Positions 1-6,691 are shown, numbered from the stretch's first letter. The stretch: 8,905 nt of DNA from Bacillota bacterium (GCA_020059765.1 JAGVBM010000146.1:1-8905), one strand, 5' to 3'. Numbers and translations: made by a program. The notes: a model not told the origin generated them from the sequence alone.

Positions 1-1424
1 TGAATTCGGATGCGGGTCTGCCTGGTCTGAATTATCTGCGAGATCGTGGTCTGTCATTGATAACGATTGAAGAGTTTCAGTTGGGCTATGCGCCTGATCG
101 ATGGGATGTACTGGCTTCCTTTTTGAAGAAACGGGGATTTGACGAACCCTTTCTCGAACAGGCAGGTTTGCTTTCGCTCAGCAGTAACCAGCAAGGACGC
201 TATTTTGATCGTTTTCGCGGCCGGGTAATGTTCCCCATTCATAACGGGCAGGGTCGAGTGATTGCATTTGGCGGACGCACGTTGGGAAAAGGGGAACCCA
301 AATACCTGAATTCTCCCGAAACGGAACTGTTTCAAAAAGGCCGTCACCTGTTTAATCTTCATCGTGCAAGAACCCATATGCGTCAACAAAACAGAGTGAT
401 TTTGCTTGAGGGGTACATGGACGTGATCGCCGCTTACCAACACGGTATCAAAAATGCCGTGGCGGCCTTGGGCACCGCGTTGACCCCTGACCAAGCGAAA
501 ATTCTCAAACGAAATTCGCAGGAAATTGTTATGATGTACGATGGTGACCGTGCGGGACAAACTGCCGCTGCTCGCAACTCGGAAGTCATTTCGGAGATTG
601 GAGGACAATCCAGGGTTGCGGTGTTGCCGGATGGGCTGGATCCTGACGAATTCCTTCAGAAATATGGCGTTTCCGCGTTTGAACGCATTGTGGACGAAGG
701 CACCCTGTCTGCTGTTGCATTTAAGCTTCAGATGCTGCGGCAGTCCAGTCAGTTGTCATCACAAGAGGGTATCGTTTCTTTTTTGACGGAAGCGGTTAAG
801 GTGATCAGCAACGTCAAAAGCCCTGTTGAGCGAGAGACGTATTTGCGCGAATTGGCAGGAGAATTTGAAGTGTCTCTCGAATCCTTGGTTCATGAGATGC
901 AGATGGCTGCATCTGAACAAAAATCCGGGGATAAACCTGCCAGTAAGTGGAATACTAATATAAATAATGGTGAGCGCATGTTCAAAAAAGTGCGCACTCC
1001 GCCTCCCGCCCATATTCAGGCGGAAAGGAAGCTTCTATCTCATATGTTAATCGATCCGGGGGTAGCTAGACAAGTCAAAGAAGCGCTTGTTGACGAATTT
1101 TCCGTTGATGAGCATGCCGCATTGGCTGTATTTCTTTATCGTTATTATGATATTCATGAAGACGCGAATCCCGCCCAATTCATTACGCAACTGGAGGATG
1201 AAAGACTGATCCGGCTGGCATCGGAACTCGCCTATGAGGCGGAGTCAATTGACAACAGGCCCGGTCTTCCCGAAGAGTACATGATGCGGATTCAAAGACA
1301 TAAAGATGAAAAACGTCTTCAATTTTTTCCGAAAGAAATGGAAGAAGCAGCAAAAAGCGGGGATTTTGAAAGATTGCGTGCATTGACGCAAGAACAAATT
1401 GTGTTACGTCAAAAACTACGATAG
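1..1424 (+). CDS. dnaG: DNA primase DnaG, 3' part (start outside window)
   Basis: DnaG makes the short RNA primers for lagging-strand DNA synthesis and works with the replicative helicase at the fork. The frame is open from base 3, so the gene begins upstream; about 473 residues are visible, and the N-terminal zinc-binding domain (roughly 130 residues by comparison with a ~600-residue family) is missing only because the window is cut. Numbering from the TTG at 57: the N-terminal part of the polymerase core includes RFRGRVMFPI (52-61) and PKYLNSPET (81-89). The TOPRIM metal site follows, with EGYMD (118-122) and DGDRAG (162-167), and then GLDPDEFL (193-200). A polar linker (about 285-315) leads to a helical C-terminal domain (about 320-455) of the type that binds the helicase. 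All visible catalytic motifs are intact. The sigA start is 27 bp downstream, as in the conserved dnaG-sigA operon. Confidence 0.97.
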   Translation, partial: NSDAGLPGLNYLRDRGLSLITIEEFQLGYAPDRWDVLASFLKKRGFDEPFLEQAGLLSLSSNQQGRYFDRFRGRVMFPIHNGQGRVIAFGGRTLGKGEPKYLNSPETELFQKGRHLFNLHRARTHMRQQNRVILLEGYMDVIAAYQHGIKNAVAALGTALTPDQAKILKRNSQEIVMMYDGDRAGQTAAARNSEVISEIGGQSRVAVLPDGLDPDEFLQKYGVSAFERIVDEGTLSAVAFKLQMLRQSSQLSSQEGIVSFLTEAVKVISNVKSPVERETYLRELAGEFEVSLESLVHEMQMAASEQKSGDKPASKWNTNINNGERMFKKVRTPPPAHIQAERKLLSHMLIDPGVARQVKEALVDEFSVDEHAALAVFLYRYYDIHEDANPAQFITQLEDERLIRLASELAYEAESIDNRPGLPEEYMMRIQRHKDEKRLQFFPKEMEEAAKSGDFERLRALTQEQIVLRQKLR

Positions 1425-1437
1425 ACACTCCGTGGGG

Positions 1438-1444
1438 AAGGAGG
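1438..1444 (+). promoter_or_regulatory. Ribosome binding site of sigA
   Basis: AAGGAGG ends 7 nt before the ATG at 1452. It is a consensus Bacillota Shine-Dalgarno sequence and fixes the sigA start. No convincing promoter was seen in the 27-bp dnaG-sigA gap, so sigA is probably read from upstream promoters. Confidence 0.85.
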
Positions 1445-1451
1445 GGTCGGG

Positions 1452-2606
1452 ATGGTGAAGAAACCAGTGAAACACTCTGAAACGACTGAATTGACTTTGG
1501 ATCAAGTAAAAGAGCAATTGCTTGATGCAGGTAAAAAAAGAGGCTATTTGACCTATAAGGAAATCATGGACAAACTTTCCGCGTTTGATCAGGATTCGGA
1601 TCAAATTGATGAATTCTTCGAAGTGTTGTCGGAGCGCAATATCGAAGTGTCCAACGAAGCGGACGACGATGATGATGAAGATGAAGAGTTGCTGCTCGAT
1701 GATGAGGAAGACGACGCTGATGTCACCACTGAAACTGAAGAATTCGATTTGGGGGATCTTTCCGTTCCGCCGGGTATCAAGATTAATGATCCGGTTCGCA
1801 TGTATCTGAAAGAGATCGGTCGTGTTCCGTTGCTTTCCGCAGAAGAAGAAATTGAATTGGCAAAGCGCATTGAACAAGGCGACGAGGAAGCGAAGCGCCG
1901 TCTGGCCGAAGCAAATCTCCGTCTGGTCGTCAGTATTGCGAAACGCTACGTAGGCCGCGGTATGTTATTCCTGGACCTGATTCAGGAAGGAAACATGGGA
2001 TTGATCAAAGCGGTAGAAAAGTTTGATTACCGCAAAGGGTATAAGTTCAGCACCTATGCCACTTGGTGGATCCGCCAAGCAATCACCCGCGCCATTGCGG
2101 ATCAGGCGCGAACCATTCGGATTCCCGTTCATATGGTGGAGACGATTAACAAACTGATTCGTGTTTCCCGCCAATTGCTGCAAGAACTTGGGCGTGAACC
2201 CGTACCCGAAGAAATTGCTGTTGAGATGGAAATGAGCCCGGAAAAAGTGCGTGAAATCATGAAGATCGCGCAAGAACCGGTATCGCTTGAAACTCCGATC
2301 GGAGAGGAAGACGATTCCCATCTCGGTGATTTCATTGAAGACCAAGACGCGTTGGCACCTGCAGATGCAGCCGCTTATGAACTGTTAAAAGAACAGTTGG
2401 AAGATGTGCTGGATACATTGACCGAACGGGAAGAGAACGTGTTGCGTCTTCGCTTCGGACTGGATGACGGCCGAACCCGCACGCTGGAAGAAGTAGGCAA
2501 GGTGTTTGGCGTTACGCGTGAACGGATTCGCCAAATCGAGGCCAAGGCGCTGCGCAAACTTCGACATCCGAGCCGCAGCAAGCGGCTGAAGGATTTTCTC
2601 GAATAA
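1452..2606 (+). CDS. sigA: Primary RNA polymerase sigma factor SigA (RpoD)
   Basis: This is the housekeeping sigma-70 factor that directs RNA polymerase to -35/-10 promoters. The product is 384 residues, a usual size for Firmicutes SigA. Region 1.1 spans about 13-66, followed by a very acidic linker (about 69-98, rich in D and E). Region 1.2 starts at DPVRMYLKEIGRVPLL (113-128). Region 2 covers about 154-224, with the core-binding and DNA-melting segment including YATWWIRQAITRAI (202-215). Region 3 is about 230-300. Region 4 is about 318-384, with the helix-turn-helix that contacts the -35 element around VFGVTRERIRQIEAKALRKL (351-370). The start is supported by AAGGAGG 7 nt upstream. The gene sits 27 bp after dnaG, so the two are almost certainly co-transcribed, and a strong terminator follows. 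The promoters proposed elsewhere in this window fit the specificity expected of this factor. Confidence 0.98.
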   Translation: MVKKPVKHSETTELTLDQVKEQLLDAGKKRGYLTYKEIMDKLSAFDQDSDQIDEFFEVLSERNIEVSNEADDDDDEDEELLLDDEEDDADVTTETEEFDLGDLSVPPGIKINDPVRMYLKEIGRVPLLSAEEEIELAKRIEQGDEEAKRRLAEANLRLVVSIAKRYVGRGMLFLDLIQEGNMGLIKAVEKFDYRKGYKFSTYATWWIRQAITRAIADQARTIRIPVHMVETINKLIRVSRQLLQELGREPVPEEIAVEMEMSPEKVREIMKIAQEPVSLETPIGEEDDSHLGDFIEDQDALAPADAAAYELLKEQLEDVLDTLTEREENVLRLRFGLDDGRTRTLEEVGKVFGVTRERIRQIEAKALRKLRHPSRSKRLKDFLE

Positions 2607-2651
2607 CATTCGTTTCGCAAGAGCTTTCTTTGAAACAAGCTTTCTCCCAAT

Positions 2652-2680
2652 CACCCGTCCAGTACGGGTGTTTTTCGTTT
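2652..2680 (+). terminator. Rho-independent terminator after sigA
   Basis: Perfect 7-bp arms CACCCGT (2652-2658) and ACGGGTG (2664-2670) enclose a 5-nt loop and are followed directly by TTTTTCGTTT. It ends the dnaG-sigA transcript 46 bp after the sigA stop codon. Confidence 0.88.
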
Positions 2681-2752
2681 GTAGGAGTATGGCCGATTGT
2701 GTCGAATTAAACTGGTATCAATTCTGAACCACTACAAAGAGGTTATGCGCCT

Positions 2753-3613
2753 ATGGATGATTCCAACAAACAGCTTATTTTAAAAGAAATCGAAACTTGG
2801 CGAAAAAGCAGATTGCTTCCGGCAGAATATTGTGATTTTTTGTCCAACCTGTATGCGGAAGGGGAATCTTTACAACCAGATTCATCGCAACATTCATGGA
2901 GACCTTTGATCGAATGGAAGCGATTGCTGTTATCTCTTGCCGGATCCACAATCTTGGTACTGCTTGTTCTTCATTTTACATCGTTTCCCAGTTGGATGCA
3001 AATTGGTTTCCTGCTGACAGGTACAATTTTGTTTTATTTTTTGGCGTTTCGTCTTCCACTTCCGTTTCATTCGCTGCGAGTCGGGTTCTTGACAATCGGC
3101 AGTTTGCTTGTGGCGGCGGACGGGTATTTATTAGCAGAGAGGCTCCGCTTGTTGGAATCTCCCGCTTGGTCTCTGAGCGCTTTGGTCGTGGTCCTTCTCA
3201 TTTGGGTTGTAACCGGTGCTGCGGGAGAGTCGAGAATGATCGTCACGGCGGCTTGGATCGGAATCGGAGCTTTGTATGAATTTGCGCTTATTTATATGCG
3301 AAATATCGGGTTCGACGATTATGCTTTCAACTCGTTATATTGGTTGATATTTGCTGCTGTTTCCATGGGACTCGGCGTTTTTTTGGGGCGCAACCGACTG
3401 TTTATTGCACCTGTCTGGGCAGTATCTGCAGTTGTCGCTCTGCTGGCGCCGGATTTTCTGTTCTTGTTCTCAGGATCAAAACCCTATTTTTTGGTCGATA
3501 CTGTCGCTTTCTTGAAAATTTCGTTAATCGTTACGGCCGTCGTCGTCTTTCGGGAGGGGATCAAAAATTGGCTCGACAGGTTTCGAAATCCCGAATATAA
3601 TAAGAAGAAATGA
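2753..3613 (+). CDS. Unrecognised multi-pass membrane protein, DUF2157-like N-terminus
   Basis: The function is unknown. The 286-residue product has a soluble N-terminus of about 50 residues whose pattern (helix ending in W, then a turn and a second helix ending in a Tyr) resembles the start of DUF2157 membrane proteins; this is a by-eye resemblance only. Hydrophobic segments suitable for membrane helices lie at about 58-75, 81-100, 108-128, 139-157, 162-182, 194-212, 215-238 and 247-266, giving roughly eight. The tail is short and basic (ends KKK), consistent with the cytoplasm by the positive-inside rule. No enzyme or transporter motif was seen. The start is the ATG preceded by AAAGAGG (2736-2742) at 10 nt; the ATG at 2745 is out of frame. 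It stands alone after the sigA terminator with no convincing promoter. Its last codons overlap a promoter for the next gene, and the stop codon overlaps an ATG (3610) that is probably not used. Confidence 0.75.
   Translation: MDDSNKQLILKEIETWRKSRLLPAEYCDFLSNLYAEGESLQPDSSQHSWRPLIEWKRLLLSLAGSTILVLLVLHFTSFPSWMQIGFLLTGTILFYFLAFRLPLPFHSLRVGFLTIGSLLVAADGYLLAERLRLLESPAWSLSALVVVLLIWVVTGAAGESRMIVTAAWIGIGALYEFALIYMRNIGFDDYAFNSLYWLIFAAVSMGLGVFLGRNRLFIAPVWAVSAVVALLAPDFLFLFSGSKPYFLVDTVAFLKISLIVTAVVVFREGIKNWLDRFRNPEYNKKK
3573..3601 (+). promoter_or_regulatory. Predicted SigA promoter for the acyl-CoA dehydrogenase gene
   Basis: TCGACA (3573-3578), a 17-bp spacer and TATAAT (3596-3601) match the SigA consensus at 11 of 12 positions. 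The promoter lies in the last codons of the preceding membrane-protein gene and would start transcription near 3608, about 74 nt before the GTG start at 3682. Two palindromes lie directly downstream. The start point is inferred and not measured. Confidence 0.75.
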
Positions 3614-3617
3614 GAAT

Positions 3618-3631
3618 CGAACGTACGGTCG
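3618..3631 (+). promoter_or_regulatory. Candidate operator 1 (14-bp imperfect palindrome)
   Basis: Seven-base arms CGAACGT and ACGGTCG pair at six of seven positions around a central TA. With the predicted start near 3608 the site covers about +11 to +24. It shares CGGTCGG (3626-3632) with the second palindrome. The symmetry and the position suggest a dimeric repressor, perhaps of the TetR family that often controls acyl-CoA genes, but no regulator gene is in the window. Confidence 0.5.
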
Positions 3632-3642
3632 GTAGGTCCAAT

Positions 3643-3666
3643 CGCCGAGCGAGCGTTCGGTCGGCG
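3643..3666 (+). promoter_or_regulatory. Candidate operator 2 (24-bp imperfect palindrome)
   Basis: Twelve-base arms CGCCGAGCGAGC (3643-3654) and GTTCGGTCGGCG (3655-3666) pair at ten of twelve positions. Its centre is exactly 30 bp from the centre of the first palindrome, about three helical turns, so both could be bound on the same DNA face. The right edge touches the ribosome binding site, so in RNA it could also form a hairpin beside the translation start. It has no T-tract and is not a terminator. Confidence 0.5.
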
Positions 3667-3672
3667 GGAGGG
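3666..3672 (+). promoter_or_regulatory. Ribosome binding site that selects the GTG start of the dehydrogenase
   Basis: GGGAGGG lies 9 nt before the GTG at 3682. The earlier in-frame ATG at 3610 has no comparable site and would add 24 Arg-rich residues that have no counterpart in this enzyme family. Confidence 0.75.
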
Positions 3673-3681
3673 AAAAACAGG

Positions 3682-4824
3682 GTGAATTTTGATCTGACGA
3701 ACGAACAACGAATGATACGGGATATGGTAAAGGATTTTGCTGAGAGGGAGGTTGCGGGTAAAGCGGAAGAGGTGGATCGCACTGGCCGATTCCCCTTGGA
3801 AACCTTTGAGAAAATGGGGGGATTGGGAATCCTTGGCATTCCGTTCCCGGAAGAGTACGGCGGCTCTGACGGTGATACGATTTCCTATGCGTTGGCGGTT
3901 GAAGAAGTCGGCAGGGCTTGCGGCAGCACCGGATTGAGCTATGCGGCTGCCGTCTCCTTGGGAGCCAGTCCCATCTATTATTTTGGAACGGAAGAGCAAA
4001 AGCGAGCCTACCTCGTTCCCTTGGCATCCGGGAGAGCGTTGGGTTCTTTCGGTTTGACTGAAGCAAACGCAGGTTCCGATGCGGGCGGAACCCAAACAAA
4101 AGCCGTTTTGGACGGAGACGAATATGTGATTAACGGTTCCAAGTCGTTTATCACGAATGCGTCATATGCAAAAACTGTCATCATAACCGCTGTGACCGGC
4201 AAATCGGAGATAGGCAAAAACGTGATATCCGCTTTTATTGTTCCTACGGACACCCCCGGATTTCGTGTCAGCAGAGAATACGAAAAATTGGGACTTCGCG
4301 GTTCCAATACGGCAGAACTGATTCTGGAAGATGTTCGTGTTCCAAAGGAGAATCTGCTTGGTGATCCGCAAAAAGGATTTAAACAGTTCCTATACACTTT
4401 GGACGGAGGCAGAATTTCGATAGCGGCCTTGTCGGTAGGAATTGCAAGAGCGGCCTACGAAGCAGCGTTGAAATATGCAAAAGAACGCACACAATTTGGG
4501 GAAACGATCTCTAAGTTTCAGGCGATTCAGTTCAAACTGGCCGACATGGCCATGCAAATTGAGTTGGCACGCAACATGGTTTTGAAAGCTGCCTGGTTGA
4601 AAGATCAAAAGCGACCCTTTACGCAAGAGGCGGCAATGGCGAAACTTTTTGCTTCGGAAACTGCGATGCGGGCTGCCGATCAGGCGGTGCAGATTCACGG
4701 CGGGTACGGTTACATGAAAGAGTACCCGGTGGAAAGGTATCTGCGTGATGCGAAACTGATGGAAATCGGAGAAGGAACTTCAGAAATTTTGCGAATGGTA
4801 ATTGCAAGGCAAATCGGATGTTAG
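3682..4824 (+). CDS. Acyl-CoA dehydrogenase, short-chain/butyryl type (YngJ-like)
   Basis: This FAD flavoprotein introduces the 2,3-double bond into an acyl-CoA and passes electrons to electron-transfer flavoprotein, in the cytoplasm. From the GTG start the product is 380 residues, the usual family length, beginning VNFDLTNEQRMIRD. The first family signature is GLTEANAGSDAGG (124-136) and the second is QIHGGYGYMKEYPVERYLRD (337-356). The catalytic base is predicted to be Glu364 in GEGTSEI. The helix-G position that carries the catalytic Glu in isovaleryl-CoA dehydrogenases reads TLDGGRISIA (239-248) with Gly, which favours the butyryl/short-chain arrangement; the exact substrate is not determined. 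The partner is probably the acyl-CoA synthetase downstream, an arrangement like yngJ-yngI of B. subtilis. A strong promoter and two candidate operators lie upstream, and a terminator follows the stop codon. Confidence 0.95.
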   Translation: MNFDLTNEQRMIRDMVKDFAEREVAGKAEEVDRTGRFPLETFEKMGGLGILGIPFPEEYGGSDGDTISYALAVEEVGRACGSTGLSYAAAVSLGASPIYYFGTEEQKRAYLVPLASGRALGSFGLTEANAGSDAGGTQTKAVLDGDEYVINGSKSFITNASYAKTVIITAVTGKSEIGKNVISAFIVPTDTPGFRVSREYEKLGLRGSNTAELILEDVRVPKENLLGDPQKGFKQFLYTLDGGRISIAALSVGIARAAYEAALKYAKERTQFGETISKFQAIQFKLADMAMQIELARNMVLKAAWLKDQKRPFTQEAAMAKLFASETAMRAADQAVQIHGGYGYMKEYPVERYLRDAKLMEIGEGTSEILRMVIARQIGC

Positions 4825-4833
4825 AACAAGCTT

Positions 4834-4857
4834 CCTCCGGAGACGGAGGGTTTTTTC
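4834..4857 (+). terminator. Rho-independent terminator after the acyl-CoA dehydrogenase gene
   Basis: CCTCCG (4834-4839) and CGGAGG (4844-4849) form a 6-bp GC-rich stem with a GAGA tetraloop, followed by G and six T residues. It begins 9 nt after the stop codon and should largely separate the dehydrogenase transcript from the synthetase gene. Confidence 0.85.
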
Positions 4858-4945
4858 TTTACGGATGAATTTTGTTGTCAAAAAGGAATAAGTCCTCTTT
4901 CTGCAGAATCAAATATTACATGAAAGTTATGAAAATTTGAATTTT

Positions 4946-4955
4946 GGAAGGGGGG
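4946..4955 (+). promoter_or_regulatory. Ribosome binding site that selects the ATG start of the synthetase
   Basis: GGAAGGGGGG ends 8 nt before the ATG at 4964. An in-frame TTG at 4937 lies upstream of this site and would place the site inside the coding region, so it is rejected. Confidence 0.85.
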
Positions 4956-4963
4956 AATTCATC

Positions 4964-6628
4964 ATGGCAGGCGCATTGCGAGTGACAATGGGAAAACTTC
5001 TTGCGAACATGGCGGAAGCGTATCCGAATCATGAGGCACTTGTTTATTCCGATCTGAATTTACGTTATACGTACAAGCAGTTTGAGGATCTTTGCCGACA
5101 GACAGCGAAAGCGTTCCTGAAGTTGGGGATTGCAAAGGGTGAGCCTGTGGCGATTTGGGCAAGCAACCAACCGGAATGGGTGACGGCTCAATTCGCAACC
5201 GGCAAAATGGGGGCCGTACTGGTGACGGTCAATACCAATTATCGCACGTCGGAACTGGAATATTTGCTGAAACAATCTGATTCCACCACGTTGATCCTGA
5301 TGGAGTCTTACAGAGGGAATTCCTACGTCGAAATGCTTTACGAAATCGTCCCCGAACTGAAGAATTCGGAACCGGGAAAACTGCAATCTGACAAGCTGCC
5401 TTTTTTGAAAAATGTCATTCTGTTAGGGGAAACTCGTTATCCGGGCATGTTTCTTTGGTCGGATATTTTGATTATGGGGCAGGATGCGGAGGACGAGGTA
5501 TTGGATGAAGTATCGCAGTCTCTTGACCCCGATGAAGTCATCAACATGCAGTATACCTCCGGCACCACCGGTTTTCCGAAAGGCGTGATGCTGACCCATT
5601 ACAATTTGATCAATAATGCGGTCAATGTTGCGGAATGCATGAATCTGACCGAGGAAGATCGAATGTGCATCCCGGTTCCTTTCTTTCACACGTTTGGCTG
5701 CGTTTTGGGAACATTGACCTGTGTGTCCGTCGGCGCAACGATGGTTCCCGTGCAAGAATTTGACGCGGGAAAAGTGCTGATGACGGTGGAAAAAGAAAAA
5801 TGCACGGCTTTGCACGGAGTTCCCACCATGTTTATTGCCGAGTTGAGTCATCCGCAGTTTGACCAGTTTGATCTTTCCTCTCTGCGGACAGGTATTATGG
5901 CAGGATCTCCTTGCCCGATTGAAGTCATGAAGGAAGTGGTCCATCGAATGGGGGCCAATGAAATTACGATTGCCTACGGACAAACCGAGACCTCGCCGGT
6001 GATTACGCAAACCCGGACGCAGGATGAGATCGAGCTGCGGGTGTCGACCGTGGGAAGGGCTTTGCCAAATGTGGAGGTAAAGATCGTGGAGCCCGGAACC
6101 AGCCGTGAAGTTCCGCGCGGAGTACAGGGGGAACTATGTACGCGGGGTTATCATGTCATGAAAGGTTACTACAAAAATCCGGAAGCCACAGCAAAAGCGA
6201 TCGATCAGGAAGCGTGGCTGTACACCGGGGATTTGGCGACGATGGACGAGAACGGATATGTTCGCATCACCGGCCGTTTGAAAGACATGATTATTCGCGG
6301 CGGAGAAAATGTGTATCCGCGGGAAGTGGAAGAGTTTTTGTATACCCATCCGAAGATTCTCGATGTGCAGGTCATCGGTGTTCCCGACGAGAAATACGGG
6401 GAAGAAGTCATGGCCTGGATTCGCTTGAAAGAAGGGGTTACGGCGACCGCCGAAGAAATTCGCGACTACTGCCTGACCCGTATTTCTCGCCAGAAGGTGC
6501 CGCGCTATATTGAATTTTGCACCGAGTATCCGATGACAGCGTCCGGGAAGATTCAAAAGTTCAAGCTTCGCGAACAGGCTATTGATCTGCTTGATTTGCA
6601 CAAGGCCGACTCCATCGAGACTGCCTAG
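4964..6628 (+). CDS. AMP-forming acyl-CoA synthetase (YngI/ACSF2-like)
   Basis: The enzyme activates a carboxylic acid with ATP to an acyl-adenylate and then forms the acyl-CoA thioester. The product is 554 residues from the ATG at 4964. All adenylate-forming motifs are intact: the P-loop YTSGTTGFPKG (197-207), YGQTETSP (338-345), YTGDLA (420-425), the hinge region GRLKDMIIRGGENVYP (437-452), and the C-terminal lysine Lys529 in TASGKIQKFK. There is no signal peptide or membrane helix, so it should be cytoplasmic. Overall it resembles the medium-chain/acetoacetate-type ligases typified by B. subtilis YngI more than carrier-protein ligases; the substrate cannot be read from the sequence. It follows a YngJ-like dehydrogenase, but a terminator lies between them and no good SigA promoter was seen in the 139-bp gap, so its own promoter is unresolved. 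The AMP-ligase call is very secure, the substrate is not. Confidence 0.95.
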   Translation: MAGALRVTMGKLLANMAEAYPNHEALVYSDLNLRYTYKQFEDLCRQTAKAFLKLGIAKGEPVAIWASNQPEWVTAQFATGKMGAVLVTVNTNYRTSELEYLLKQSDSTTLILMESYRGNSYVEMLYEIVPELKNSEPGKLQSDKLPFLKNVILLGETRYPGMFLWSDILIMGQDAEDEVLDEVSQSLDPDEVINMQYTSGTTGFPKGVMLTHYNLINNAVNVAECMNLTEEDRMCIPVPFFHTFGCVLGTLTCVSVGATMVPVQEFDAGKVLMTVEKEKCTALHGVPTMFIAELSHPQFDQFDLSSLRTGIMAGSPCPIEVMKEVVHRMGANEITIAYGQTETSPVITQTRTQDEIELRVSTVGRALPNVEVKIVEPGTSREVPRGVQGELCTRGYHVMKGYYKNPEATAKAIDQEAWLYTGDLATMDENGYVRITGRLKDMIIRGGENVYPREVEEFLYTHPKILDVQVIGVPDEKYGEEVMAWIRLKEGVTATAEEIRDYCLTRISRQKVPRYIEFCTEYPMTASGKIQKFKLREQAIDLLDLHKADSIETA

Positions 6629-6629
6629 C

Positions 6630-6691
6630 TGTCGGTATGTGAAACAAGGGATCAGCGAATCAGCGGGTCCGACCGACACGCTTTGTCTTTT
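6630..6691 (+). terminator. Possible weak terminator / inverted repeat after the synthetase gene
   Basis: TGTCGGT (6630-6636) and ACCGACA (6672-6678) are perfect 7-bp inverted repeats with a 35-nt interior. A smaller competing hairpin pairs AGCG (6662-6665) with CGCT (6679-6682) and GTC (6667-6669) with GAC (6675-6677), and is followed by TTGTCTTTT. The interior also carries ATCAGCG twice (6651-6657 and 6659-6665). The region could be a weak terminator, a regulatory site, or both; it abuts the trmK promoter. Confidence 0.35.

Noticed and set aside
57..59. TTG at 57 as the start of dnaG
   Set aside because: The frame is open to base 3 and the upstream residues (LPGLNYLRDRGLS) fit the DnaG family, so the gene simply begins outside the window.
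1249..1254. TTGACA inside dnaG as an internal promoter for sigA
   Set aside because: No -10-like hexamer at 16-18 bp; probably a coding coincidence.
1601..1870. Antisense open frame with a long serine run opposite the sigA acidic linker
   Set aside because: It is a by-product of the GAT/GAC/GAA-rich codons for the acidic linker; no ribosome binding site or family resemblance.
2622..2645. Direct repeat AGCTTTCT (2622-2629 and 2638-2645) after sigA
   Set aside because: Short, low-complexity and without further copies; the terminator just downstream explains the region.
2697..2721. TTGTGT...TATCAA as a promoter for the membrane protein gene
   Set aside because: The spacer is only 13 bp and both hexamers are weak.
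3610..3681. ATG at 3610 as the dehydrogenase start, overlapping the previous stop codon
   Set aside because: It would add 24 Arg/Ser-rich residues unlike any acyl-CoA dehydrogenase, lacks a good ribosome binding site, and the palindromes would fall in coding sequence; GTG 3682 with GGGAGGG gives the normal length.
4937..4963. TTG at 4937 as the synthetase start
   Set aside because: The strong GGAAGGGGGG site lies downstream of it and is correctly spaced for ATG 4964.
5423..6010. Long antisense open frame opposite the synthetase gene
   Set aside because: The translation has no recognisable motif, is rich in His/Asn/Phe as expected for antisense of this codon use, and has no promoter or ribosome binding site.
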